The notes under the pieces were generated by a model. That model made no database searches. It was not told where the DNA came from and was given only the letters and a program-made list of their open reading frames with translations. Position numbers and translations under genes: made by a program. 64,000 nt of DNA from Sphingomonas aracearum (GTDB taxonomy: Bacteria > Pseudomonadota > Alphaproteobacteria > Sphingomonadales > Sphingomonadaceae), in contig NZ_QQNB01000002.1 of the NCBI RefSeq assembly GCF_003345355.1, forward strand, positions 620,001 through 684,000, written 5' to 3'. Positions 53,418 through 62,925 of this stretch are shown in pieces; position 1 is the first letter of the stretch, and the number at the start of each line of letters is the position of its first letter.

Positions 53418-54424
53418 TCCGCTTCTCCTCGCCCGGAGACGTCGCCGGCGCGCTGGCGACGCTGCCTCCGCCGGACGAAGCCGCGCGCGCCGCCGCCGCC
53501 GCTCGCCAGGCGCAACTCACCAAGCCGCCCGGCTCGCTCGGCCGGCTGGAGGAGATCGCGGTCTTTCTCGCCGGCTGGCAGGGCACGGCGCGTCCCAGGA
53601 TCGAGCGCGGGTGCGCGGTGGTGTTCGCCGGCAATCACGGCGTGGTCGCGCAGGGCGTCAGCGCCTTTCCCGCCGGCGTCACCGCGCAGATGGTGGCGAA
53701 CTTCGCGGCCGGCGGCGCGGCGATCAACGCGCTGGCGCAAGCGGCCGGCCTGACGCTGGCGGTCGTGCCGCTGGACCTCGACACGCCCACGGCCGACTTC
53801 ACGCTCGCTCCGGCGATGACGGAGGCGGAGTGCCTCGCCGCCATGAACGCGGGCGCCGCCGCAATCGGGGACGCCGATCTGCTGGTGCTCGGCGAGATGG
53901 GCATCGGCAACTCGACGGCGGCGGCGGCGCTTGCCGCAGCGAGCTTCGGCGGCGACGGCGCCGACTGGGCCGGGCGCGGCACGGGCGTGGACGATGCCGG
54001 GCTGGCGCGCAAGGCGCAGGCCGTGACGGCGGCCCTCGCGCTGCACCGCCATCATCTCGACACCGCGTTCGAGATCCTGCGCCGCCTGGGTGGCCGGGAG
54101 ATCGCCGCCATCGCCGGCGCGGTGATCGCCGCCCGTCACGCGCGGGTGCCGGTGGTGCTGGACGGCTTCATCTGCACCTCCGCCCTCGCGCCGCTGGCCC
54201 GCTTCGCGCCCGCGATCGCCGCGCATTGCCTGGCCGGCCATTGTTCGGCGGAGAGCGGCCATGTTCGGCTGCTCGACCGGCTCGGGCTGGCGCCGCTGCT
54301 GCGGCTGGAGCTGCGGCTGGGCGAGGGCAGCGGGGCGGCGCTTGCCGTGCAGGTGATCCGCGCCGCGCTGGCCGCGCACAATCGCATGGCGACCTTTGCC
54401 GAGGCGGGCGTTTCCGCCGCATGA
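53414..54424 (+). CDS. cobT: Nicotinate-nucleotide-dimethylbenzimidazole phosphoribosyltransferase
   Basis: CobT (336 residues) activates the lower-ligand base to its alpha-riboside phosphate for nucleotide loop assembly. Family blocks are LTKPPGSLGRLEEIAVFLAG, VFAGNHGVVAQGVSAFP, VTAQMVANFAAGGAAINALA, LGEMGIGNSTAAAAL and VVLDGFICTSALAPLA; the catalytic glutamate lies near the C-terminus. The start overlaps DUF1636 and the stop overlaps cobS, each by 4 bases, so the genes are co-translated. Confidence 0.96.
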   Translation: MIRFSSPGDVAGALATLPPPDEAARAAAAARQAQLTKPPGSLGRLEEIAVFLAGWQGTARPRIERGCAVVFAGNHGVVAQGVSAFPAGVTAQMVANFAAGGAAINALAQAAGLTLAVVPLDLDTPTADFTLAPAMTEAECLAAMNAGAAAIGDADLLVLGEMGIGNSTAAAALAAASFGGDGADWAGRGTGVDDAGLARKAQAVTAALALHRHHLDTAFEILRRLGGREIAAIAGAVIAARHARVPVVLDGFICTSALAPLARFAPAIAAHCLAGHCSAESGHVRLLDRLGLAPLLRLELRLGEGSGAALAVQVIRAALAAHNRMATFAEAGVSAA

Positions 54425-55134
54425 AGCGGCTGCTGATCGCGCTGGCCTTTCTCACCCGCCTGCCGGTGCCGCGCGTTTCCGGCGGTGCAGGGGATTTCGC
54501 CGCCGCGGTGCGGCTTTATCCGCTGGCAGGGCTCGCCATCGGCGCGCTCGTCGCGATCATGGGCTGGGGCCTCGGGCGCGTGGACCCATGGCTGGGTGCG
54601 CTGGCGGCGTCCGCGACATGGGTGTGGGCGACGGGCGCGCTGCACCTCGACGGGCTGGCCGACCTCGCCGATGGCCTGGGCGCCGCGCATGGCGACCGCA
54701 CGCGCCTGCTGGCGGTGATGCGCGACCCGCATGTCGGCAGCTTCGGCGTCGTCGCGCTGGTGCTTCAGCTCGCCGCCAAGCTGGTGCTGCTCCACCTCCT
54801 CCTGCCGATGCACTGGCCGGCGCTGCTGGCGATCCCCGCGGCCGCCCGCCTCGGCCCGCTCGCCTGGGCGCGCTGGCTGCCGCCGCTCCGCCCGGAGGGG
54901 CTGGGGGCGAGCATCGCAGGCGCGGCGCGGCGGCGCGACCTGATCGGCTGGAGCGCCGTGCTGGCGGGCGCCAGCGTGCTGCTGCCCCCGCTCCTGTGCG
55001 CGTTCGGGCTGGTGCCCGCGCTGACGCTGTGGTTTCGCCGCAAGCTGGGCGGGATGACCGGCGACGTGCACGGTGCCGGCATCGAACTGGTGGAAACCGG
55101 CCTGCTGCTCGCCTTTGCGCTTCAGGCCGCCTGA
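54421..55134 (+). CDS. cobS: Adenosylcobinamide-GDP ribazoletransferase (cobalamin synthase)
   Basis: Polytopic membrane enzyme (237 residues) that joins AdoCbi-GDP and alpha-ribazole (phosphate). Diagnostic parts are [11 protein letters not shown] at the start, [18 protein letters not shown] with the acidic metal-binding motif, [19 protein letters not shown], and [16 protein letters not shown] near the C-terminus. It ends the plus-strand riboswitch operon and converges on cobQ, with the two 3' ends overlapping by 13 bases. This step is the last of the nucleotide loop pathway. Confidence 0.95.
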   Translation: MKRLLIALAFLTRLPVPRVSGGAGDFAAAVRLYPLAGLAIGALVAIMGWGLGRVDPWLGALAASATWVWATGALHLDGLADLADGLGAAHGDRTRLLAVMRDPHVGSFGVVALVLQLAAKLVLLHLLLPMHWPALLAIPAAARLGPLAWARWLPPLRPEGLGASIAGAARRRDLIGWSAVLAGASVLLPPLLCAFGLVPALTLWFRRKLGGMTGDVHGAGIELVETGLLLAFALQAA

Positions 55135-56573
55135 GCGATCCGCAGCAGCGCGTCCAGATCGAGGCAGCGTTCCAGCTCGCCGGCGATCTCGTCCAGGGCC
55201 GCATCCACGTCCGCGGCATGATTCGGCCCCTGCGCTGCCACGCCGATCCGCGCCAGCCACGCCGCGCGCTGCGCCGCATCGCCCAGCAGCCCGTGCACAT
55301 AGCTGCCCGCCACCAGCCCGTCCGCCCGCATCGCGCCCTCGGCCCGGCCATCCGCCAGCCGCCCGACCGGCCGTGCCGCATCGGGTCCGACCGTCTCGCC
55401 GAGATGGATCTCGTAGCCCGTGAACGGCGCGCCCAGCGCCCAGCCGGTCACCTGCCGCAACGTCTTGGTGCCGCCCAGCACCGACTCCACGTCGAGCAGC
55501 CCCAGCCCCGCCACGGTGCGCGCCGGCCCTTCCAGCCCCAGCGGGTCGGCAACGCGGCGCCCGAGCATCTGATAGCCCCCGCACAGGCCCAGCACCGGCC
55601 GGCCCCGCCGCACATGCGCGGCGATGTCGATGTCCCATCCCTCCCGCCGCATCGCGTCGAGATCGGCGCACGTCGCCTTGGAGCCCGCCAGCACGATCAG
55701 CGCCGCGTCGGGGATCGGGCGTCCGGGCGGCACCATCACCAGCTCGACGCCGGGCTCCAGCCGCAAGGGATCGAGGTCGTCGAAATTGGCAATGTGCGGC
55801 GTGACCGGACACGCGATCACCACCCTGCCCGCTCCGGCCCTCGCGGGTGCCTGCAACACCACGGCGTCCTCGCTCGGCAGGCGGCGCGCGGCGGCAAGCC
55901 AGGGTACGATGCCGAGCCCCTGCCACCCGGTGCGCGCCTCCACGAACGTCATCCCGTCGGCGAACAGCGCGGGATCGCCGCGGAACTTGTTGACCAGAAA
56001 GCCGCGGATCATCGCCGCATCCTCGGCCGCGATCACGGCGTGCGTGCCGACGAGCGCGGCGATCACCCCGCCGCGGTCGATGTCGCCGGCCAGCACCACC
56101 GGCACGTTCGCCGCGCGTGCGAAACCCATGTTGGCGATGTCGCCCGCGCGCAGGTTCACCTCCGCCGGCGAGCCCGCGCCCTCGACCATGACGAGGTCCG
56201 CCTCCGCCGCGAGGCGCCGGTAACTCTCCACCACCTCGCCGAGCAGCCCCTCCCGGCCCTCGCGCCAGCGCGCCGCCTCCAGCCGGCCGCGCACCTGCCC
56301 GCGCACGATCAGCTGCGACGTGCGGTCGCCCTGCGGCTTCAGCAGGACCGGGTTCATGTCGACGCTCGGCGCCACGCGGCAGGCGAGCGCCTGGGTCGCC
56401 TGCGCCCGGCCGATCTCGCCGCCCTCGGCGGTGACGGCGGCGTTGTTGCTCATGTTCTGCGGCTTGAACGGGCGCACCGCCAGGCCGCGATTGGCAAAGG
56501 CGCGGCACAGGCCGGCAACCAGCACCGACTTGCCCACGTCGGAGCCGGTGCCCTGGATCATCACCGCAGCCAT
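55122..56573 (-). CDS. cobQ: Cobyric acid synthase
   Basis: Glutamine-dependent amidase (483 residues) that forms adenosylcobyric acid from the a,c-diamide. The N-terminal dethiobiotin-synthetase-like domain has [20 protein letters not shown] (P-loop) and [13 protein letters not shown]. The C-terminal class I-type glutaminase domain has [14 protein letters not shown] with the catalytic cysteine and the histidine in [11 protein letters not shown] 56573 ([10 protein letters not shown]) overlaps cobD by 13 bases. It implies the cell can process late corrin intermediates as well as cobinamide. Confidence 0.95.
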   Translation of the reverse strand: MAAVMIQGTGSDVGKSVLVAGLCRAFANRGLAVRPFKPQNMSNNAAVTAEGGEIGRAQATQALACRVAPSVDMNPVLLKPQGDRTSQLIVRGQVRGRLEAARWREGREGLLGEVVESYRRLAAEADLVMVEGAGSPAEVNLRAGDIANMGFARAANVPVVLAGDIDRGGVIAALVGTHAVIAAEDAAMIRGFLVNKFRGDPALFADGMTFVEARTGWQGLGIVPWLAAARRLPSEDAVVLQAPARAGAGRVVIACPVTPHIANFDDLDPLRLEPGVELVMVPPGRPIPDAALIVLAGSKATCADLDAMRREGWDIDIAAHVRRGRPVLGLCGGYQMLGRRVADPLGLEGPARTVAGLGLLDVESVLGGTKTLRQVTGWALGAPFTGYEIHLGETVGPDAARPVGRLADGRAEGAMRADGLVAGSYVHGLLGDAAQRAAWLARIGVAAQGPNHAADVDAALDEIAGELERCLDLDALLRIAQAA

Positions 56574-57499
56574 GCAAACGCCCCCGCCGCCAGCCAGAGC
56601 AGCACACAGGCCCGCAGATAGATCGCCAGCGCCCGCCGCAGGTCCGTCGGCATGGCCGCACGCCCGCCCTCCCCGATCCACGACTTCTCCTGCACCGCGC
56701 CGTCATAGGCGACCGGCCCGGCCAGCGCGACGCCCAAAGCGCCGGCCATCGCCGCCTCCGGCCAGCCGGCATTGGGCGAGGCATGGCGGGCGTGGTCACG
56801 CCGCAACACGCGCCAGCCACCCCCGCCCGCCACGCACAGCAGCACGCCCGACAGCCGCGCCGGCACCCAGTTCGCCGCGTCGTCGATCCGTGCCGCGGCC
56901 CAGCCGAACGCGCGCCAGCGGGGCTCGCGATGGCCGATCAGGCTGTTGGCAGTGTTGATCGCCTTGTACGCCCAAACGCCCGGCAGGCCGGCGACGAGCA
57001 GCCAGAACAACGGCGCGACGACGCCGTCGCAGAAGCTCTCCGCCAGGCTCTCGATCGCGGCGCGCGACACGCCGCCCTCGTCCAGCGCATCCGTGTCCCG
57101 CCCGACGATCCGCCCCACCGCGGCACGCGCGGCCGGCAGGTCGCCGCCCTGCAAGGCCACGGCGACGGCGCGGACATGGTCGAACAGGCTGCGCTGCGCC
57201 AGCGCCGGCCAGGCGAGCACCACCACCGCGATCCACGCCCACCGCCCGAGAAGCAGCACCGCGAGCGCCTGCACCCCGACACAGATGGCGACCGTTCCGG
57301 CGACCAGCAGCGCCATCAGCAGCACGCCCGCGCCCCGCCGCCGGCCCTCCGCCGCATCCGGTCGGTTCCAGCGCCGTTCCGCCACGCCTATCAGCCACGC
57401 CGCGCCGCCCACCGGATGGCCGATCCGCACGTACAGCGCCCCCGGCCAGCCGATCGCTGCATCCATCGCCAGCGCGGCCAGCGCGACCGGCTCACCCAC
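56561..57499 (-). CDS. cobD: Adenosylcobinamide-phosphate synthase (CbiB/CobD)
   Basis: Membrane protein of 312 residues that attaches the aminopropanol phosphate arm to cobyric acid. Family features are [20 protein letters not shown] at the N-terminus, [57 protein letters not shown] and [18 protein letters not shown]. The start is GTG 57499, overlapping the cobC stop by 8 bases. It forms the cobC-cobD-cobQ minus-strand operon, convergent with the riboswitch operon. Confidence 0.95.
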   Translation of the reverse strand: MGEPVALAALAMDAAIGWPGALYVRIGHPVGGAAWLIGVAERRWNRPDAAEGRRRGAGVLLMALLVAGTVAICVGVQALAVLLLGRWAWIAVVVLAWPALAQRSLFDHVRAVAVALQGGDLPAARAAVGRIVGRDTDALDEGGVSRAAIESLAESFCDGVVAPLFWLLVAGLPGVWAYKAINTANSLIGHREPRWRAFGWAAARIDDAANWVPARLSGVLLCVAGGGGWRVLRRDHARHASPNAGWPEAAMAGALGVALAGPVAYDGAVQEKSWIGEGGRAAMPTDLRRALAIYLRACVLLWLAAGAFAWLR

Positions 57500-58463
57500 C
57501 CGCCAACGCCTTGTCCAACCGATCGAAGGCGGCTCCGTCTGCCGGCAGGCCGAAGCGCAGCCAGCTCGGCCGATCCTCGAACGGGCGCGTCAGGATGCCG
57601 CGGCGGGACAGCCGCTCGAACACGGCGCCCGCATCCCGATGGTCGACCAGCCGGAACAGCGGACACGCGCCTTGCGCCTCCAGCCCATGGCGGCGCAGCA
57701 ACGCATCCAGCCGCCCCGCCTGCTCCCTCAACGACGCGCGGGTGTCGGCGATCCACGAGCCATCGGCATAAGCGGCCGTCCCCCAGGCGATCGCCTGTGC
57801 GCTCACCGGCCAGTCGCCCAGATATGCCCGAAAGCGTGCCAGCACGGCAGGAGGCGCGATGACGAAGCCGAGGCGCAAGCCGGCCAGGCCGAAGAACTTG
57901 CCAAAGGAGCGGAGCACGATGACGGGATCGTCGGGCGTCAGAGGCGCGGCGATGCCCGCTCCCTCGTGCACATCTGCGAAGGCTTCATCGACCACCAGCC
58001 AGCCCTCGCGTCCGCGCTGCTGCTCCACCAGCGCCAGCAGCGCGTCCGGCCGATGGAGGCGTCCGTCCGGATTGTTCGGGTTGGCCAGCAGGAGCGTGCG
58101 CGGCTCGCCGCTGCCGCGGGCCACGTCGCGGTGGGTGCGATAGCCCGGGCCGACCGACCCGATCGGCTCCGGCAGGCCGATCGCGGGCAGCAGGCGCAGG
58201 GCGATCTCGCTTCCCGGCACCGCCGCCACCCGCTCCGCCGCCACGCCGAAATGCGCCGCCGCTGCGGCCTCCAGCGCCAGCAGCGCGCCGGCGTCCGGGA
58301 GCGGCCCGAGATCGTGTGGGATGGGCGCGGCCGGCTGCCAAGGCTTCGGGTTGATGCCGGTGGACAGGTCGATCCACGGGCCCGGCGCGTCCGGCCAGGC
58401 GGCGCGCGCGGCATCGAGCCGCCCGCCATGGCGGAGGAAATGGTGCGATTCCGCTTGCCTCAT
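57492..58463 (-). CDS. cobC: Threonine-phosphate decarboxylase-like aminotransferase (CobC)
   Basis: PLP-dependent fold I enzyme (323 residues from ATG 58463) that supplies aminopropanol phosphate for CobD. Visible features are FLRHGGRLDAARAAWP at the N-terminus, WIDLSTGINPKPW, LLLANPNNPDGRLHRPD, WLVVDEAFADVH, and the PLP lysine in VIVLRSFGKFFGLAGLRLGF. In-frame ATGs at 58475 and 58481 would lengthen it by 4-6 residues; family alignment favours 58463. It is divergent from cobU with about 50 bases between starts, where both promoters must lie. Confidence 0.92.
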   Translation of the reverse strand: MRQAESHHFLRHGGRLDAARAAWPDAPGPWIDLSTGINPKPWQPAAPIPHDLGPLPDAGALLALEAAAAAHFGVAAERVAAVPGSEIALRLLPAIGLPEPIGSVGPGYRTHRDVARGSGEPRTLLLANPNNPDGRLHRPDALLALVEQQRGREGWLVVDEAFADVHEGAGIAAPLTPDDPVIVLRSFGKFFGLAGLRLGFVIAPPAVLARFRAYLGDWPVSAQAIAWGTAAYADGSWIADTRASLREQAGRLDALLRRHGLEAQGACPLFRLVDHRDAGAVFERLSRRGILTRPFEDRPSWLRFGLPADGAAFDRLDKALAGG

Positions 58464-58516
58464 CGCCGCCGCCATCGCCATTCCGACCGGACACGGCAAG
58501 TCGGAAGGGCGCTGGA

Positions 58517-59041
58517 GTGGAAGCACGCACGATCCTGGTGCTGGGCGGCGCGCGCTCGGGCAAGAGCCGCCATGCGCAAGCGTTGGCCGAACAGGGCGGC
58601 GGCGAGCTCGTGTTCGTCGCCACCGCCCAGGCCTATGACGACGAGATGCGCGACCGGATCGCCCGCCACCGCGCCGACCGCGACCGGCGCTGGCGCACGA
58701 CGGAGGCACCGATCGACCTGCCGCAGGCGATCGCGCGAGAGGGGGCGGCGGGCCGCGTGCTGCTGGTCGATTGCCTCACCCTGTGGCTGTCCAACCTGCT
58801 GCTCGCCGACGCCGATCTGGAGGCCGCGGGCGAGGCGCTGGCGGCGGCGGTGCAGGCGTCGCCCGCGCGCGTGCTGCTCGTCGCCAACGAAGTCGGCTTC
58901 GGCATCGTGCCGGACAATGCGCTCGCCCGCGCGTTTCGCGACGCGGCGGGATTGCTCAACCAGCGGATGGCGGCGGTGTGCGACGCGGTGGACCTCGTCG
59001 TCGCGGGGCTGCCGCTCAGGCTCAAGGGACCGGGAGGATGA
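58517..59041 (+). CDS. cobU: Adenosylcobinamide kinase/guanylyltransferase
   Basis: Bifunctional enzyme (174 residues) that phosphorylates adenosylcobinamide and converts it to the GDP form, the key step in cobinamide salvage. The P-loop is GGARSGKS at residues 10-17, and other family parts are FVATAQAYDDEMRDRIARHR, VLLVDCLTLWLSNLL and NEVGFGIVPDNALARAFRD. The start is GTG 58517. It is coupled to cobO by a 4-base overlap. Confidence 0.95.
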   Translation: MEARTILVLGGARSGKSRHAQALAEQGGGELVFVATAQAYDDEMRDRIARHRADRDRRWRTTEAPIDLPQAIAREGAAGRVLLVDCLTLWLSNLLLADADLEAAGEALAAAVQASPARVLLVANEVGFGIVPDNALARAFRDAAGLLNQRMAAVCDAVDLVVAGLPLRLKGPGG

Positions 59042-59643
59042 CGGTGCGGACGGACGAGGAACATGCCGCGCAGATGGCGCGCAAGAAGGCGGTGCAGGAC
59101 CGCATCGTGGCCGAGCGGAACGTCGAGAAAGGCTTGCTGATCGTCCACACCGGCAAGGGCAAGGGCAAGACCACCGCCGCGCTCGGCATGGTGGTGCGCG
59201 CGGCCGGGCACGGCATGAAAGTGGGCGTGGTGCAGTTCGTGAAGGGCGCGATGAGCACGGGCGAGGCGGCGATCCTTGCGAACCTGCCCGGCGTCGAGTT
59301 CAGGACCATGGGCGAAGGCTTCACCTGGGATACGCAGGACCGCACGCGCGACACGCAGGTTGCGCGAACCGCCTGGGAGGAGGTGCGCCGGATGGTCGCC
59401 GATCCTTCCTATGCCATGGTGGTCGCGGACGAGCTCAACATCGTGCTGCGCTACGGCTACCTGCCGGTGGAAGAAGTGCTGCAAGCGTTCGCCGCGCGCC
59501 CGCCGATGACGCACGTGGTGGTCACCGGCCGCAATGCGCCGGACGCGCTGATCGAGGCGGCCGATCTCGCCACCGAGATGCGCGAGCTGAAACACCCCTT
59601 CCGCGAACAAGGCGTGAAGGCGCAGGCCGGCGTAGAGTTCTGA
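59038..59643 (+). CDS. cobO: Cob(I)yrinic acid a,c-diamide adenosyltransferase
   Basis: CobA/CobO-type corrinoid adenosyltransferase (201 residues), making the Co-C bond of adenosylcobalamin. The P-loop HTGKGKGKTTAALGM is at about 37-51, with VVQFVKGAMSTGE and VVADELNIVLRYGYLPVEEV typical of the family. ATG 59038 overlaps the cobU stop and has GGGAGG directly upstream. A hairpin terminator follows. It completes the set needed to adenosylate and remodel imported corrinoids. Confidence 0.96.
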   Translation: MTVRTDEEHAAQMARKKAVQDRIVAERNVEKGLLIVHTGKGKGKTTAALGMVVRAAGHGMKVGVVQFVKGAMSTGEAAILANLPGVEFRTMGEGFTWDTQDRTRDTQVARTAWEEVRRMVADPSYAMVVADELNIVLRYGYLPVEEVLQAFAARPPMTHVVVTGRNAPDALIEAADLATEMRELKHPFREQGVKAQAGVEF

Positions 59644-59651
59644 CAAAGAAA

Positions 59652-59680
59652 CGGCGCCTCTCCGACAGGGAGAGACGCCG
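59652..59680 (+). terminator. Hairpin terminator after cobO
   Basis: CGGCGCCTCTCC at 59652-59663 pairs with GGAGAGACGCCG at 59669-59680 with one mismatch, leaving a loop of about 5 bases, 9 bases after the cobO stop. The opposite-strand TonB receptor ends at 59732, so this hairpin may serve both convergent genes. No T-run is visible. Confidence 0.6.
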
Positions 59681-59731
59681 CCAGGTGCAAGCGAGGGGTA
59701 GCCGGTGAGCGCGGCTAGGCTCGCAAGTCGC

Positions 59732-62695
59732 TTAGAACTTGAAGTTCGCGCCGAAGCGGAAGGTGCGGCCCACGGCCCCGATCTGGTGATAGGTCGGGTT
59801 GTAGTTCACGCCCGCATAGTTGCCCGCGTTGAGCGGCGCATGCGCGTCCAGCAGGTTGACCACGTTGAAGTAGAACCGCATCCGGTCGGTCACGTCCACG
59901 CTGCCGACCAGGTCGACGTCGATGAAGTCGTTGACCTTGCAGTTGAAGTTGGGATCGGAGCCCTGATACGTGCTGCTGGTCAGGCAGTCGGTGCCGCCGA
60001 ACTGGTCCTCGGCCACCGCCTTGAACCCCTTGGTGTAATAGGCAGTCGCGGTCAGCGAGTAGGGGCCGGCCTCGATCGTGTTCTGCCAGTTGCCGCGCCA
60101 TTCCGGCGTGCCCGCACCCGAGGAGGTGACGTAGGGCGCCTGCGTGCCCACGAACTCCTGATACGGGCTGTCGGCGCTCGGCTTGAACTTGTAGCTGATG
60201 ATGTAGGTCGCTTCCGCACGGCTGGTGAACTTCACCCCGTCCGTCGGCTTCACCTGCACCTGCGCCGAGAAGTCCAGGCCCTGCGTACGCAGCGCCGCGG
60301 CGTTGGCGAACGGCCCGTTGATGAACAGCACGCGTTGCGGCGCATCCGGGAAGGCCGGATCGATCGCGTCCAGCGTCACCGTGTACCCGGTCGGCAGCGG
60401 CTCGCCCGCATAATGGGCGTCCAGCGCCTGGCCGAGCAGCGGGGCCGAGGAGATCACGTCCGTCTTGCGGATGTTGTAGTAATCCGCCGTGAAGCTCAGC
60501 CAGCGCGTCGGCTGGGCGACGATGCCGCCGGTGAAGCTGGTGGACTTCTCCGGCTTGATGTTCGGATCGCCCCGCGTCGTGTTACCGAAGCCATAGGTCT
60601 GGTTGTACGAGCTGCCGCCCGAGCAGGTGCCGTCGCCATTGTCGGTCGCGCCATGCTGGACCTGGATCGAGCAGGGCGGACGGCCGCTGGTGAAGCCCGT
60701 CACCGAGCCACCGAGCTCCGCAAAGCTCGGCGCGCGGAAGCCCTTGGAGAAGGTGCCGCGGAAGGCCACTTCCTTGATCGGCGTGAACTTCGCGCCGATC
60801 TTGGGCGAGAAGCGGCTGAACCCGTCCGAATAATGGTCGTAGCGACCCGAACCGTTGATCTCCAGCGAGTTGAGCACCGGCGCGTTGATCTCGAAATAGC
60901 CCGAGGTCACGTAGCGGTGGCCGACCGCGCTGAACTGGTTGAGGTTCAGCGTCTGCGCGTTGGCGTTCTGGTTGGGATCGTTGACCGCTTCATAGCGGTA
61001 CGATCCGCCCACGCCCACCTGCAGCGCGCCGCCCGGCAGCTGGAACAGGTCCTTGGTCACCACCGCCTGGATCATGTCCAGATCGCTGGTCGCCTGCGTG
61101 GTGACGCGCGGCGACAGGGCGCTGCGCACCGCATCGGTGTTCTGGCTGGGATCGACGAAGTTGTAGCTGCCGGTGTTGATCGCGCCGATCAGCGCCGGCA
61201 GGTTGATGTACCCGTCCTGCTGGATCGTCAGCCACGACTTGGCGGCGGTTGCGTCCACCGAGTAGGTGAAGCCGTCGCCGAACTTGCCCGAAATGCCCGC
61301 CGTGCTGCGCAGCACGCGGTTCTTGTATTCCGAACGCGACGCGATGTCGCCGAACAGGTAGCGGATCGCCGCCGCCTGGCCGGTGCCCGCGAACGGGTTG
61401 TTCGGGTTCAGCTGCCCGTTGCTGAGCAGAGCCGGCAGCACGATCGACAGCGTGTTCACCGGATTGGCCGAGCGCACGCCGTTGGGCGTGCCGGTGGCGA
61501 TCACCTGGTTCTGGAAATAGGAGATCGAGGCATAGGCCTGCGTGTCCTCGCCCAGATTGCCGGTGACGTGGACGACGCCGCCGAAGCGGGTCTGCTCCGG
61601 CTGGAGCTGGCCGTAATCGCGCACGGTGTTCTGCTCGCAGCCGACGCCCTGTGCGCCGGTGACGGTGATCTGGCCCGTCTGGCAGCCGTTCGGGTTCAGG
61701 ATGCGCCACGGGCCGCTGGTGAGGCCGGTGCCCGACAGCGGGTTGCCGACGATCGTCTGGCCGCTGGGCGCGACGATCGCGCTGGTGGTGGTGCCGGGCA
61801 CCACGGAGCCGGGATTGTTGTTGTCGCCGCCGATGCTCGACAGGTCGTTGGTGTTGTACGGAAAGCCGCGGTTCCGATTGTAGATCGCGTCGTCATGCTG
61901 GTACTCGCCGCTGACATAGACGTTCCAGCCCTGCTCGTTGAGCTTGCCATGGCCGACCGTCAGCGTCGCGCGTTGCGAGCCGCCGTCGCCGCGCTCCGTG
62001 GTGCCGCCTTCCAGCGTGCCCTCGATGCCGGTGATTTCCTTCTTGGTGATGATGTTCACCACGCCGGCGATCGCGTCCGCGCCGTAGCTGGAGGACGCGC
62101 CGTCCTTCAGCACTTCCACGCGGTCGATGGTGGCGTTGGGGATCGTGTTGAGGTCGACGAACGAGCGCTGGCCGTCATCGGCGAGCGGGTAATAGGCCGT
62201 GCGCACGCCGTCGATCAGCGTCAGCGTGGAGTTCACGGACAGGCCGCGCAGCGACACGGCCGAGGAGCCCGCGCCGAAGCCGTTGGAGAAGGCGGTCGGG
62301 ATCGAGCCGGAGCTGTCGGCGGAGATCGAGCGCACCGCGTCCGAGGCGTTGTTGATGCCGGCGCGCGCCAGGTTCTCGGCGCTCAGCACGGTCACCGGCG
62401 AGGGCGTCTCGGTGTCGGTGCGGCGGAAGATGGAGCCGGTGACGACGATGTCGCCGCCGCCGCTCTGCGCGCCGCTGTCGGCGGTCTCGGTGCCGGCCTC
62501 CTGGGGCGTGTCCGGGGTCGCGGCCGGCGGGCTCTGCACGTTCGAGTCGGCGGGCGGGACGGTGGGCGTCACCTGCGCGCCGTTGCCCGGGGTCGCGACC
62601 TGGGCGTTGGCCGGAAGGGTTCCTGCGAAAGCGAGGATGGGAAGTGCGGCACCACGCAGCAGGATGCTGCGGCGGGCGCGGTTCAGGCTTATCAT
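59732..62695 (-). CDS. Large TonB-dependent receptor (987 aa)
   Basis: Outer-membrane receptor with a signal peptide ending GTLPANAQ (about 32), a Pro/Thr/Asn-rich linker (about 33-78), the TonB box DIVVTGSIFRR, a plug (TPSPVTVLSAENLARAGINN, SSAVSLRGLSVNSTLTLIDG, VEVLKDGASSSYGADAIAGV) and a barrel ending TFRFGANFKF. It belongs to the large sphingomonad/caulobacter type often linked to sugars or peptides rather than siderophores. It converges with cobO and has about 230 bases of upstream non-coding DNA. The substrate is unknown; neighbouring flavin reductase genes give no clear hint. Confidence 0.92.
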   Translation of the reverse strand: MISLNRARRSILLRGAALPILAFAGTLPANAQVATPGNGAQVTPTVPPADSNVQSPPAATPDTPQEAGTETADSGAQSGGGDIVVTGSIFRRTDTETPSPVTVLSAENLARAGINNASDAVRSISADSSGSIPTAFSNGFGAGSSAVSLRGLSVNSTLTLIDGVRTAYYPLADDGQRSFVDLNTIPNATIDRVEVLKDGASSSYGADAIAGVVNIITKKEITGIEGTLEGGTTERGDGGSQRATLTVGHGKLNEQGWNVYVSGEYQHDDAIYNRNRGFPYNTNDLSSIGGDNNNPGSVVPGTTTSAIVAPSGQTIVGNPLSGTGLTSGPWRILNPNGCQTGQITVTGAQGVGCEQNTVRDYGQLQPEQTRFGGVVHVTGNLGEDTQAYASISYFQNQVIATGTPNGVRSANPVNTLSIVLPALLSNGQLNPNNPFAGTGQAAAIRYLFGDIASRSEYKNRVLRSTAGISGKFGDGFTYSVDATAAKSWLTIQQDGYINLPALIGAINTGSYNFVDPSQNTDAVRSALSPRVTTQATSDLDMIQAVVTKDLFQLPGGALQVGVGGSYRYEAVNDPNQNANAQTLNLNQFSAVGHRYVTSGYFEINAPVLNSLEINGSGRYDHYSDGFSRFSPKIGAKFTPIKEVAFRGTFSKGFRAPSFAELGGSVTGFTSGRPPCSIQVQHGATDNGDGTCSGGSSYNQTYGFGNTTRGDPNIKPEKSTSFTGGIVAQPTRWLSFTADYYNIRKTDVISSAPLLGQALDAHYAGEPLPTGYTVTLDAIDPAFPDAPQRVLFINGPFANAAALRTQGLDFSAQVQVKPTDGVKFTSRAEATYIISYKFKPSADSPYQEFVGTQAPYVTSSGAGTPEWRGNWQNTIEAGPYSLTATAYYTKGFKAVAEDQFGGTDCLTSSTYQGSDPNFNCKVNDFIDVDLVGSVDVTDRMRFYFNVVNLLDAHAPLNAGNYAGVNYNPTYHQIGAVGRTFRFGANFKF

Positions 62696-62925
62696 TCTTC
62701 TGCGACCTTCTCTGCTTGACGAAACCGCACGCCGCGAGGCGTCCGGGCCCTGACTCGTCCAGCACGGCGCCCCCGGATCCCCCCTGTCGGGATCCCCGCG
62801 CCGAAATGTCGGCGCGCTGATTGCGACCGCCGCCGGGGCGAGTAAAGGGCGCCCGGGCGGTTCAGGTCCAACTTTTGCCCGATTGTTGCAAATAGGTCAC
62901 GAGGCATGACCCGTCCGCGGGCCGC
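62696..62925. other. Intergenic region upstream of the large TonB receptor
   Basis: 230 bases without a gene. It contains a GGATCCCCC/GGGATCC-type inverted repeat near 62776-62800, which could be a leader hairpin, and TTGCCCG/TTGTTGCAAATAGG further upstream as possible promoter material. No 7-1-7 palindrome like the two iron-receptor sites was found. Confidence 0.4.
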
